Assembly: GCA_017307855.1 (NCBI GenBank)
Contig: JAFKGD010000002.1
Coordinates: 186,001-250,000 of the forward strand
Length of the DNA stretch: 64,000 nt
Reading direction: 5' to 3'
DNA from: Burkholderiales bacterium
GTDB lineage: Bacteria > Pseudomonadota > Gammaproteobacteria > Burkholderiales > Burkholderiaceae_C
The notes beneath the pieces are model-generated. The model was not told the origin of the DNA. It made no database searches and saw only the letters and a program-made list of their open reading frames with translations. The stretch's first letter is position 1. Each line of letters starts with the position of its first letter. Both the position numbers and the translations under genes were made by a program. Of the stretch, positions 9,310 to 17,045 are shown piece after piece.

Positions 9310-9592
9310 TCATGGGGGGGTCTTTCGGCTCACCCCGGTCGTGGCCTGGTCGGTCACGAAGCCCAGCTCCAACACCCCGGACTTCTGCGTAGCCGCCATC
9401 CCATGGGCGACGCGCTCGTAGATCCACCAGGCGGTCGCCGCGGATGAAGTCCTCGGGCTGCGGTTGACGCGGCGCGGAGGCCTGCAGCCGCTGCGCGAGC
9501 TGCTCGTCGCCCATGCGTTCGTCGTTCCAGAACACGCTGCCGTGGGTAGTGACGGACAGGTTCGCCACGTCGGGCTTGATCGGCTTCACTCC
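9310..9592 (-). pseudogene. exbD: exbD fragment, 5'-truncated and frameshifted
   Basis: The minus strand encodes, in one frame, KPDVANLSVTTHGSVFWNDE, DEQLAQRLQASAPRQPQPE and RGDRLV. After a shift near 9425 it continues in another frame with YERVAHGMAATQKSGVLELG and FVTDQ, ending at the TGA at 9310-9312. Together these match the periplasmic C-terminal half of ExbD/TolR biopolymer-transport proteins. The N-terminal cytoplasmic and transmembrane part is missing. It cannot make a working ExbD and is read as the scar of a lost TonB-energising locus. Confidence 0.72.
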
Positions 9593-9606
9593 ATTCAGAC
9601 ACAGAT

Positions 9607-9625
9607 GTTAATGAGAATTATTATT
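9607..9625. promoter_or_regulatory. Orphan Fur box
   Basis: GTTAATGAGAATTATTATT matches the 19-bp Fur consensus GATAATGATAATCATTATC at 15 of 19 positions, in an AT-rich pocket that stands out from the GC-rich surroundings. It lies just beyond the truncated end of the exbD fragment and about 200 bases upstream of a LysR gene. It was probably the iron-regulated promoter of the lost TonB/ExbD locus; whether it now acts on the LysR gene is unknown. Confidence 0.6.
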
Positions 9626-9821
9626 GATTGTCCGTGGTTTTGTGTGATATGGCAACACCGATGGAATAACCCGGCCTTGCCTGGACACTCGCCGCCTCGC
9701 CGGCGACTGAAGGCCGGATGGCTGCAACTGGAAGGCCTCTGTGACCGGCATCGCCACCGGGAAGCACTCATGCCGTTCCCTACGGCCAGAGGAATGGACT
9801 CCACTTTCTGGGGGGAAGTAC

Positions 9822-10733
9822 ATGAACTTACGCCATCTTCGCTGTTTCATCGCCGTGGCCGAGGAGTTGCACTTTGGCCGGGCGGCGCGGCGGCTGCATG
9901 TGGAGCAGTCGCCCCTGTCGCGCACGATCCGCCAACTGGAGGCGGACCTGGGCGTGACGCTGCTGGAGCGCACGCCGCGCGGGGTGCGCCTGACCCCGGC
10001 CGGGCAGGTGTTCCTGGAGGAGGCCCGGCGCGTGCTGCTGACCCTTGAGCAAGCCCAGACCAAGGCGCGGGCGGTGGCGGCGGGACACCGGGGCACCCTG
10101 CGTATCGCCTTGGCCGGCGGCGTCGGGCGGACCCGGCTGTCGGCACTGCTCGCGCTGTGCCGGGAGGAGGCGCCGGAAGTGGGCATCCGGCTGTTCGAGG
10201 CGCCGCTGTCGCAGGTGGTGGGCGGGCTGGGCAACGACCTGTACGACGCGGCCTTTGCGATGGCCGGCGAGATGGAGGCCGGGGTGATCGCCATGCCGGT
10301 GTGGCAAGACCCACTGGTGGTGGCCATACCCGCGAGGCACCCCTTGCTGGCGCACAAGCGGGTGCCGCTGGAAGAGGTGGTGGGCTACCCGCTGGTGCTG
10401 TGCCACCCGCAGGTGTGTGAGGAGTGCAGCCGGCAATGCGAGCGCCTGCTACGCCTGGTGGAGACACCGCCGATCGTGGCCGAGTACGTGACGACCCACT
10501 CGCTGATGCTGGCCCTGGTGGCGGCCGGCTATGGCGTGGGATTTTCCACCGCGGCGCACGCGGTGGCATGCCGGCAGGCGGACGTGATCGTCCGGCCGCT
10601 GGATGAAGACTCGGCGGCGTTGACGACCTACCTGCTACATGCCGAGGGCGCGATGTCGGAGCCGCTGCGCCACTTCATCGACCGTGCGCAGCGTGTCGGC
10701 CATATGCCGTTGGATGCGCAACGGCTCGCATGA
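9822..10733 (+). CDS. LysR-family regulator, ICE left end (paralogue)
   Basis: A 303-residue LysR-type regulator. The ATG at 9822 follows GGGGGAA and begins exactly where homology does (NLRHLRCFIAVAEELHFGRAARRL). The HTH (VEQSPLSRTIRQLE) precedes the effector domain. There is a Cys-rich patch (CHPQVCEECSRQCERLL) that the paralogue at 8009-8917 has only in part. It points toward the bisR-like gene 530 bases downstream, so it is the better-placed candidate for a TciR-like activator of the ICE regulatory cascade; this role is inference. Confidence 0.9.
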   Translation: MNLRHLRCFIAVAEELHFGRAARRLHVEQSPLSRTIRQLEADLGVTLLERTPRGVRLTPAGQVFLEEARRVLLTLEQAQTKARAVAAGHRGTLRIALAGGVGRTRLSALLALCREEAPEVGIRLFEAPLSQVVGGLGNDLYDAAFAMAGEMEAGVIAMPVWQDPLVVAIPARHPLLAHKRVPLEEVVGYPLVLCHPQVCEECSRQCERLLRLVETPPIVAEYVTTHSLMLALVAAGYGVGFSTAAHAVACRQADVIVRPLDEDSAALTTYLLHAEGAMSEPLRHFIDRAQRVGHMPLDAQRLA

Positions 10734-11264
10734 GGCTGCCTCAGGCAGGTTGACCGATTCCATTTTGGTCAAAGCGCCAGACCTGTTTTGCCACAGCGGG
10801 ATTCCATTGCAGCGGTGCACGGGCGCGCTGCACTCAGGCGTTGCTCGCGCTTGCAGTTGGCATCCTGCGATGAAATTCGCATGCCCATCGTGACGCGTCA
10901 CAGCGAAGACGCGCGGCGCAACAGTGCTTGCCGTATGCGCATCGGCTCTGGCGTGTTGAGCTGATCGCGCTTTACTGGGCCTTTTTCCCTGCAAAGACTT
11001 TGGCCTGGTTATCCGGGTCAAGCATGGCGCCCGCGAATGACGCTGGTGACAGCATGTTTCGCGGCTTGCGAATTGTGAGTGATGGCGCCCTGCGCGGCAA
11101 GGCGCACATCTCGCATCGGAACCGGCGGTATCACCGATGCCACGGTCTTCGCCGCTTCGCCACCTGCTCGTTTCGCCCGGAGATTCCTGGACAGCCACGC
11201 ACGCCGCCTGTACGGCGGGTGCGCGTGCTTGGACTCGGTGCGATGACGAATGGAGGCGCGCGAT
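10734..11264. other. Intergenic region upstream of bisR-like gene
   Basis: About 530 bases with no convincing gene on either strand. The open frames that cross it overlap the downstream gene and have no domain-like content. Base composition is a little lower in GC than the flanks. In ICEclc the promoter of bisR lies in the equivalent place and answers to a LysR regulator, so promoter and operator sequence is expected here, but I could not pick a defined site. Confidence 0.45.
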
Positions 11265-12026
11265 ATGCCGAAGTCGAGCAGCCTGGCCGATGGCGCCAAG
11301 ACCTACTACCGCCCGATCGAGGCGGCAATCCGCTGGAGCGGATTGCTGCGCTTCGAGCGGCGCATCCTGGCGATCTTGGGACAGCGGCCTCTGCCGGAGG
11401 CAACGGAGTTTCCGCGCTGGCCGATGCTGCGGTTGAACGCCGAAAGAATCTTCGATGCGCTGGCTCACGGCGAGATGCCGTATGGCAAGGAGGGCTTGGT
11501 GCGGGACACGCAGGGCCTGGCGATGGACGACCCGTCGCTGACGGTGCGGCACGTCGATCTGAAAGCCTGGATGGCGCACTACTACCCCGGCGAGAAACCG
11601 ACGTTTCTGTTCGATGAGATCGAGCGTGCGCTTCACCCGGCGATCAGCCTGGACACAGTGGGCGCATTGCTGGTCGAACGGGAAGCGATCAAGGCGCGGC
11701 TGGCGGAACACCTGGGCGTGCACGAGACGCTGCGCGCCGAGCATGAGGCGCTGCTGAAAACGCACGCCGCCTGCGCGGCCGACACGGAGCGTGCGAACAC
11801 GCTGGGGCCGCGCAGCGAATCGACCTACCTGAACATCGTTGGCGGGTTACTGACGCTGCTGCTGGGCAAGTCGCCCAGCGGCATGCCGTATTCCAGCTTC
11901 CTGACGCAGGAGGCCATCATCAGCGCGATGGTGGCGCACCACGGCAACGCGATGGGCATCACCGAGCGCACCCTGCAGGCCAAGTTCGCACTGGCTCGGC
12001 GCAATCTGCAGAGCACAACTTCCTGA
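11265..12026 (+). CDS. bisR: BisR-like ICE regulator
   Basis: A 253-residue protein of no recognised domain. The start at 11265 (MPKSSSLADGAKTYYRPIEA) follows GGAGG at 8 bases. Size and position directly upstream of alpA-parA match BisR of ICEclc, the intermediate activator that switches on the alpA promoter when transfer competence starts. The protein has two blocks: residues about 10-130 (RWSGLLRFERRIL, DDPSLTVRHVDLKAWM) and a C-terminal half ending in a predicted helical segment (ITERTLQAKFALARRNL). Identification rests on synteny and size; the sequence itself does not show a DNA-binding fold I can name. Confidence 0.62.
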   Translation: MPKSSSLADGAKTYYRPIEAAIRWSGLLRFERRILAILGQRPLPEATEFPRWPMLRLNAERIFDALAHGEMPYGKEGLVRDTQGLAMDDPSLTVRHVDLKAWMAHYYPGEKPTFLFDEIERALHPAISLDTVGALLVEREAIKARLAEHLGVHETLRAEHEALLKTHAACAADTERANTLGPRSESTYLNIVGGLLTLLLGKSPSGMPYSSFLTQEAIISAMVAHHGNAMGITERTLQAKFALARRNLQSTTS

Positions 12027-12036
12027 GCGATGCCAG

Positions 12037-12071
12037 ACCGTATCTGCGGTCGCGGAAACCGCATTTGCGGT
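12037..12071. promoter_or_regulatory. Tandem 14-bp palindromic operators upstream of alpA
   Basis: ACCGTATCTGCGGT at 12037-12050 and ACCGCATTTGCGGT at 12058-12071 are two copies of ACCGyA-n2-TGCGGT, the second a perfect palindrome. They are spaced 21 bp start to start, i.e. two helical turns on the same face. They lie alone in the gap between the bisR-like gene and alpA, 74 bases before the alpA start. In ICEclc this promoter is activated by BisR and then by BisDC, so one of these is the likely binder. Confidence 0.6.
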
Positions 12072-12144
12072 GTCTTTCTTCAACGCGGCGTTCTTAATTC
12101 GAGTCACGCCAATCAGCGCCACTGAGCGTTAAGGAGTGACCCTC

Positions 12145-12363
12145 ATGTCTTCGCAGACCACCGCCACGGCGGCACCGACCGAGCACCGCATCCTGCGCCG
12201 CGCCGAGGTCGAAGCCAAGACCGGCTTCAAGCGCGCGCACATCTACAGCCTGATGAAGGAAGGCAAGTTCCCCAAGGCGCTGCGCCTGGGCGTGCGCGCG
12301 GTGGGCTGGGACTCGGTGGAGATCGAACAGTGGATCGCCGACCGCCTCAAAGAACGCGCCTGA
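12145..12363 (+). CDS. alpA: AlpA-family transcriptional regulator
   Basis: A 72-residue small MerR-like HTH protein (ILRRAEVEAKTGFKRAHIYSLMKEGKFPKALRLG, then VGWDSVEIEQWIADRL), the usual length for AlpA. The ATG at 12145 has AAGGAG at 8 bases; a GTG 9 bases earlier is less well placed. AlpA proteins act as excisionase-like or transcriptional regulators in mobile elements. It opens the operon alpA-parA-shi-parB-DUF2857, which in ICEclc encodes the positive feedback loop committing cells to transfer. Confidence 0.88.
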   Translation: MSSQTTATAAPTEHRILRRAEVEAKTGFKRAHIYSLMKEGKFPKALRLGVRAVGWDSVEIEQWIADRLKERA

Positions 12364-12403
12364 CGCTTCTTCTCGGTTCATGCCATTCGACGAGGAGAAG
12401 CTC

Positions 12404-13270
12404 ATGCAGGTGGTGTCCATCATTTCGACCAAGGGCGGCGTGGGCAAGACCACGACGGCCGCCAACCTGGGCGGCTTCATCGCCGATGCCGGGCTGCGTG
12501 TGCTGCTGCTGGACCTGGACGTGCAGCCCACGCTGTCGAGCTACTTCACGCTGGACGTGCGCGCGCCCGCCGGCATCTACGAGATGCTGGCCTTCAACGA
12601 GCGGCGCATCGAGCAATTGGTGTCGCGCACCGCGATCGCGGGCCTGGACCTGGTGCTCTCCAACGACGACCGCGGCGAACTGAACACGCTGCTGCTGCAC
12701 GCTCCGGATGGGCGCCTGCGACTGCGCCATTTGCTTCCCGTCTTCCGCCCGCACTATGACTTGCTGTTGATCGACACGCAGGGCGCGCGCAGCGTGCTGC
12801 TGGAGATGGCGGTGCTGGCGTCCGACCTGGCGCTGTCGCCGGTGACGCCGGAAATCCTCGCGGCACGCGAGCTGCGACGCGGCACGCTGCAACTGATCGA
12901 GGACATCGCGCCGTATCGGCACCTGGGCATCGAACCGCCGCCGCTGCGCCTGCTCATCAACCGTGTGCATCCGGTGTCGTCGAACGCACGGCTGGTCCAG
13001 CAGGCGCTGCGACAGGTGTTCCAGGAACAGGCCGGCGTGCAGGTGCTGGACACCGACGTGCCGGCCATCGAAGCCTATCCGCGCGCTGCGACACGAGGAT
13101 TGCCGGTGCATCGGGTGGAGTACCGGCGGCCGGCTGGGCGCACGGCGCCCGCAGCGCTGGACACCATGCGCACGTTGGCCGGTGAGCTGTTCCCCGCGTG
13201 GCGGGAGCGCTTCGCGCTGGTCACCGGCCGGGCCGATGCGGGAGGGGCCAGCCATGGCGAGCGCACATGA
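12404..13270 (+). CDS. parA: ParA-family partition ATPase
   Basis: A 288-residue deviant-Walker ATPase. KGGVGKTTTAANLG near the N-terminus is the ParA Walker A signature with the extra Lys, and LLLIDTQGARS is the Walker B region. The ATG at 12404 (MQVVSIISTKGG) has GGAG 7 bases before it and is preferred over 12380. In this ICE family ParA works with the following small gene (shi) to slow division of transfer-competent cells and probably helps maintain the excised element. It overlaps the next start by 17 bases. Confidence 0.92.
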   Translation: MQVVSIISTKGGVGKTTTAANLGGFIADAGLRVLLLDLDVQPTLSSYFTLDVRAPAGIYEMLAFNERRIEQLVSRTAIAGLDLVLSNDDRGELNTLLLHAPDGRLRLRHLLPVFRPHYDLLLIDTQGARSVLLEMAVLASDLALSPVTPEILAARELRRGTLQLIEDIAPYRHLGIEPPPLRLLINRVHPVSSNARLVQQALRQVFQEQAGVQVLDTDVPAIEAYPRAATRGLPVHRVEYRRPAGRTAPAALDTMRTLAGELFPAWRERFALVTGRADAGGASHGERT

Positions 13271-13490
13271 ACTGGCGCGCGGCCGTGAACGGCTGCGCGC
13301 GCTGATCGAGTTCGCGCTGGGCGAAGGCTGGCGCGTGGTGCGCACGTCCGGCGGGCACCTGAAATTCACGAAACCAGGCTGCGCGTCGATCTACACCAGT
13401 TCGACTGCGAGCGACCACCGTGCCGACCGCAATGCCCGCGCGCAGCTTCGCCGCGCCGACAGGCAGGCGCAGGAGAACGGCCGTGGCTGA
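13254..13490 (+). CDS. Small HicA-like protein at the shi position
   Basis: A 78-residue protein between parA and parB, overlapping both. The segment EGWRVVRTSGGHLKFTKPG resembles the HicA/dsRBD-like fold with its Gly-His active motif. In ICEclc the gene here is shi, required with parA for growth inhibition of transfer-competent cells; a HicA-like toxin fold would fit such an effect. The fold call comes from a short motif only. No HicB-like antitoxin is visible, so either ParB/ParA or tight regulation would have to hold it in check. Confidence 0.65.
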   Translation: MASAHELARGRERLRALIEFALGEGWRVVRTSGGHLKFTKPGCASIYTSSTASDHRADRNARAQLRRADRQAQENGRG

Positions 13491-15141
13491 GCTGACGCCG
13501 CAGGACATGGCTGCCAAGCTGCTGGCCACCGGCTTCGAGCGCAGCGGCCCTTCGGCCGCGACCTTGAGTGACCCCATCGCCGACACGCCGATGGTGGTGA
13601 CGCTGGACCAGTTGCGGCCCTACGACCACGACCCGCGCGTGACGCGCAACCCGGCCTATGCGGAGATCAAGGCCTCCATCCGCGAACGCGGGCTGGACGC
13701 GCCCCCCGCGATCACGCGCAGGCCGGGCGAAGCGCACTACATCATTCGCAACGGCGGCAACACGCGGCTGGCGATCCTGCGCGAGTTGTGGAGCGAGACC
13801 AAGGAGGAACGCTTCTTCCGCATTGCGTGCCTGTTCCGCCCGTGGCCGGCGCGCGGCGAAATCGTGGCGCTGACCGGGCATCTGGCCGAGAACGAGCTGC
13901 GCGGCGGGCTGACCTTCATCGAGCGGGCCTTGGGCATCGAGAAGGCGCGCGAGTTCTACGAGCAGGAAAGCGGCCAGGCGCTGTCGCAGAGCGAACTCGC
14001 GCGGCGGCTGACTGCCGACGGCTATCCGGTGCCGCAGTCACACATCAGCCGCATGAACGATGCGGTGCGCTATCTGCTCCCGGCGATCCCGACGCTGTTG
14101 TACGGCGGATTGGGCCGGCATCAGGTGGACCGGCTCGCGGTGCTGCGCAAGGCGTGCGAGCGCACCTGGGAGCGGCGTGCGCTGAACCGCACCGTGGCCG
14201 TGGACTTCGCCACCTTGTTCCAAGACGTGCTGACGCAGTTCGACGCACGACCGGACGACTTCTCGCCGCAGCGGGTGCAGGACGAGCTGGTGGGCCAGAT
14301 GGCCGAGCTGCTGGAGGCGGACTATGACACCCTGGCGCTGGAGATCAACGACAGCGAAAGCCGCCAGCGTGCGCTGACCAGCGAACCGGCGGCGCCGACG
14401 CCACTGGCAGCGCCTGTCGTGCCTGCTGCTCCTCCCCCGCCGGTCTCCGCGCCTCGGCAGCCACCCGCCTCGTCTGCGCCGCGCGACACCACGCCGGCCG
14501 CGCCTCCAGCACCAGCAGCGACACCGCCTGCATCGCCCGAAGCGACGGAGGAGCAGCACGGGCAACGCGACGAGCGCCTGCAAGGGCACATCGTGACACC
14601 GGCACCGACCACCGAGCGCCTGCAGTCCATCCAGAGGATGGTCGCGGACCAGCTCGGCGACAAGCTGCCCGACTTCGAGGCCGACGCGCTGCGCGCGATC
14701 CCCGTGCAGGCTGGCGGGCTCTATCCCATCTCGGACGTCTGGTACGTCGAGCCGGGGCTGGACGTGCCGGATCGCCTGCGCGTGCACATCGCGCAGTTCG
14801 CGCGCGAGATCGCCGGGGAAGCGGCGGTAGCCGATCACATCGAGGCCATCGACGGCGGCATCGGCTTCGTCTGCGTGGCGCCGGCCGTGGGCCAGGCGAA
14901 GGCGCTGCCGGCGTTCCCGCGGGCAGTGCTGACCCTGCTGCATGCGCTGAGTGCGGCGCCGCCCTCCACGAACGGATTGGACCGCGCGCGGCTGGCCGAC
15001 GAGCTGGCGGCGCTGTTCCATGGCCACGGCGGCTCGGCCACACGCCTGAGCGATGCTGCGCTGGTGAAGCTGTTCCGTCTGCTGCGCCTGGCGCGCCGGC
15101 TGCTGGACCTGCAAGCCGGCGAAGCGGGCCAGGAAGCCTGA
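13483..15141 (+). CDS. PFGI-1-class ParB-family protein (BisD-like)
   Basis: A 552-residue ParB-type protein. The GTG at 13483 (AELTPQDMAAKLLATGF) has AGGAG 7 bases upstream and overlaps the previous stop. The ParB/Srx-like domain (LDQLRPYDHDPRVTRNPAYAE, RNGGNTRLAIL, GHLAENELR) spans residues about 40-150 and is followed by an HTH region (LSQSELARRLTADGYPVPQS). A Pro/Ala-rich linker (about 300-360) separates a C-terminal ICE-specific domain. In ICEclc the ParB-like protein of this operon is BisD, which with BisC forms the master activator of transfer genes; that role is assigned by synteny. Confidence 0.88.
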   Translation: MAELTPQDMAAKLLATGFERSGPSAATLSDPIADTPMVVTLDQLRPYDHDPRVTRNPAYAEIKASIRERGLDAPPAITRRPGEAHYIIRNGGNTRLAILRELWSETKEERFFRIACLFRPWPARGEIVALTGHLAENELRGGLTFIERALGIEKAREFYEQESGQALSQSELARRLTADGYPVPQSHISRMNDAVRYLLPAIPTLLYGGLGRHQVDRLAVLRKACERTWERRALNRTVAVDFATLFQDVLTQFDARPDDFSPQRVQDELVGQMAELLEADYDTLALEINDSESRQRALTSEPAAPTPLAAPVVPAAPPPPVSAPRQPPASSAPRDTTPAAPPAPAATPPASPEATEEQHGQRDERLQGHIVTPAPTTERLQSIQRMVADQLGDKLPDFEADALRAIPVQAGGLYPISDVWYVEPGLDVPDRLRVHIAQFAREIAGEAAVADHIEAIDGGIGFVCVAPAVGQAKALPAFPRAVLTLLHALSAAPPSTNGLDRARLADELAALFHGHGGSATRLSDAALVKLFRLLRLARRLLDLQAGEAGQEA

Positions 15142-15158
15142 GCGCAGGAGGCTCCCGC

Positions 15159-15719
15159 ATGTCGGCACCGCATCCGCTCAACCAGGCCGTGATCGCCCAG
15201 GCCCTGCATGACCTGCGCAACGGCCAGTTGCGCCGCTGCAAGGCCATGGGCTTCGGCGAGGAGGAGCTGGATGCGCTGAAGCACCCCGAACTCGTGAGCA
15301 TGCTGGTGAATGCCACGGTGTCGTGGTGTTCGGTGTCGGTGAACCGGGAGGTGTTGAAGCGGCTGCTGAGCCAGGTGCACGACGTGGAACGGGAGATCGC
15401 CACGGTGGATCGCATGCTGCGCCTGGGGGCGAGCACGGAGATGGTCAGCAAGTTCTACGGCCTCACGCATCAGGAAGTGGCGCTGCGCCGCGACATCCTC
15501 GGGCTGCCCAAGCGCAAGGGCCGGCATCCGGTGCTCGATGAGGCCCAGGACGTGGCCTTGTGGGAGCGCTGGAAGGCCGGTGTCGTCGAGCGCCATATCG
15601 CCCTGACCGACGACATGGAGATGCTGGCGCTGACCATGGACCTGGCCGAGGCCATGACCCTGCCCATGTCGGTGATCTGGTCGGCGACACGGAACTGGAT
15701 CGACCAGGGGCTGGTGTAG
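15159..15719 (+). CDS. DUF2857 protein (BisC-like)
   Basis: A 186-residue DUF2857 protein. A C-terminal part (TEMVSKFYGLTHQEVALRRDILGL) has the look of a helix-turn-helix, and the family is distantly related to the flagellar regulator FlhC. It follows parB by 17 bases and is followed by the replication gene after 2 bases, so it belongs to the alpA operon. In ICEclc the gene here encodes BisC, half of the BisDC activator. No FlhC-type zinc cysteine cluster is evident in this sequence. Confidence 0.82.
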   Translation: MSAPHPLNQAVIAQALHDLRNGQLRRCKAMGFGEEELDALKHPELVSMLVNATVSWCSVSVNREVLKRLLSQVHDVEREIATVDRMLRLGASTEMVSKFYGLTHQEVALRRDILGLPKRKGRHPVLDEAQDVALWERWKAGVVERHIALTDDMEMLALTMDLAEAMTLPMSVIWSATRNWIDQGLV

Positions 15720-15721
15720 CC

Positions 15722-16915
15722 ATGACCACGGGCAGCGCACCACGGCGCGATGGCCCGATTGCGCTGTCGGCGTTGTTCGACGAGGCGCTGCGGCACCTTG
15801 AGCCGAAGGAACCGGCGCCGAGCACGGCGCCGAGCCAGGACGGCTTTCTCTACAGCGGCAACCGGCACGAGAGCGTGCCGCGCGCGCTGTTCCTCGACCG
15901 ACGCCTGACGCCGCTGGAGCGCAACGCCTGGCAGGTGTTCCGCCTGCAGCTCAACGACGACGGCGTGACCGCCTTTCCCACCTACGACCAGCTCCGCCCC
16001 TATCTGGCGTCCATGCCCTGTGCGGCGCAAGCCTCGCACGAGACCGTGGCGCGCGCCTTGACGCTGCTGCGGCTGACGCGCTGGCTCAGCCTGGTGCGGC
16101 GTCGGCGCGATCCCAAGACCGGCCGTATCCAAGGCAACCTCTACGTGCTGCACGACGAACCGCTGTCGCCCTTCGAGGCGATGCAGCTCGATGCCGACTA
16201 CCTCGGCCTGGTCAGTCAGGCGCTGACCCATGCCGCCAAGGCGGTACAGATGGTGGGCATGAACACGCTCAAGGAGATTGCCGAAGACCCGCTGCTCAGC
16301 GGCCGCACGCTGCCGACCCGCTTGCAGGTGCTGGCGCAGCGCATGGCGCGGCATGGCTGGACGACGCCAGGTTATCCACAGGAGGGTGCGGACCACGAAT
16401 CCGAAGAAGGCCAGGAAGCCCTGCTTCGGAATGGCGCGCGCCCGTCTTCGGAATCCGAAGCAGGGCCGAAACCCGCGCCGGACGGCTCTCTTCGGATTCC
16501 GAAGGAGGACCGTACAGTACGTAATGATCGTATAAATGAAGTACGTACAGTACCGCGCGCGAGGGCCTTGCAGAACCTGCGGCTGCCCGAGCGTTTCCTG
16601 CGCTTGAAGGACGAGCAGCAGGCCGGCGCGCTGGTGGCGCTGCAGCAGGTGGACGAGGCGCAGAGGCAGGCCGTTCTCGACGAGTGGGCGGCACGCTGCC
16701 ACAACAGCGCGGTACGCAACCCGGCCGGCTACCTGTTTGGCATCATCCAGAAGGCGATCCGCGGGGAGTTCAAGGCCTGGGCCGGAGAAAGTGCATCGAC
16801 GCCGCCAGCGCCCCCGTCACCTGCGCCCTCGTCACCGCCAGCATCCCGTGCGGCTGACCCCGAGGTGGCACGTGCCTACCTGGCTCAGCTCCGAGAAGCC
16901 TTGCGTGATCGCTGA
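15722..16915 (+). CDS. STY4528-type ICE replication protein
   Basis: A 397-residue protein of the STY4528 family (pathogenicity-island/ICE replication-associated). The conserved core runs from SVPRALFLDRRLTPLERNAWQVFRL to ALTLLRLTRWLSLVRRRRDP, with a winged-helix-like segment. After residue about 215 comes a low-complexity linker (residues 219-280), then a C-terminal block (LRLPERFLRLKDEQQAGALVAL). The start at 15722 lies 2 bases after the DUF2857 stop. The linker coding DNA contains a DnaA-box match and repeated palindromes, so this gene probably carries the element's origin inside it. Confidence 0.82.
   Translation: MTTGSAPRRDGPIALSALFDEALRHLEPKEPAPSTAPSQDGFLYSGNRHESVPRALFLDRRLTPLERNAWQVFRLQLNDDGVTAFPTYDQLRPYLASMPCAAQASHETVARALTLLRLTRWLSLVRRRRDPKTGRIQGNLYVLHDEPLSPFEAMQLDADYLGLVSQALTHAAKAVQMVGMNTLKEIAEDPLLSGRTLPTRLQVLAQRMARHGWTTPGYPQEGADHESEEGQEALLRNGARPSSESEAGPKPAPDGSLRIPKEDRTVRNDRINEVRTVPRARALQNLRLPERFLRLKDEQQAGALVALQQVDEAQRQAVLDEWAARCHNSAVRNPAGYLFGIIQKAIRGEFKAWAGESASTPPAPPSPAPSSPPASRAADPEVARAYLAQLREALRDR
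16372..16553. other. Origin-like repeat cluster inside the replication gene
   Basis: TTATCCACA at 16372-16380 is a perfect DnaA box. It is followed by half-sites TCCGAAG (16400-16406) and CTTCGGA (16424-16430), then two perfect 15-bp palindromes: CTTCGGAATCCGAAG (16446-16460) and CTTCGGATTCCGAAG (16490-16504). A direct repeat CGTACAGTAC follows at 16511-16520 and 16544-16553, 33 bp apart (three turns), around an AT-rich segment. This combination in a replication gene's linker is typical of plasmid/ICE replication origins; it could instead be an autoregulatory site. Confidence 0.6.
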
Positions 16916-16921
16916 TGTTGA

Positions 16922-16960
16922 CTATCCCCAGGGGATAGCTGGAACAAACACCCTTCCGCC
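16922..16960. promoter_or_regulatory. Palindromic operator, copy 1 of 3 (extended module)
   Basis: CTATCCCCAGGGGATAG (16922-16938) is a perfect 17-bp palindrome starting 7 bases after the replication gene stop and 108 bases before the LOTUS gene start. The next 22 bases are also nearly identical to those after copy 2 (34 of 39 positions over the module, including CCTTCCGC), which suggests shared promoter elements. A perfect 8-bp stem with a 5-base loop lies at 16986-17006 in the leader. Confidence 0.7.
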
Positions 16961-17045
16961 GTGCTCGATTGCTGCCCGCCGAACGACAGGCGAAACTGTC
17001 GCCTGTGAATCAAACGAGGACAGCCACGCACGAGCCCGGCCAACG

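Noticed and set aside
11189-17032. 15-bp direct repeat GGACAGCCACGCACG at 11189 and 17018
   Set aside because: Only two copies, no symmetry, no shared context; a chance match is plausible in GC-rich DNA of this length.
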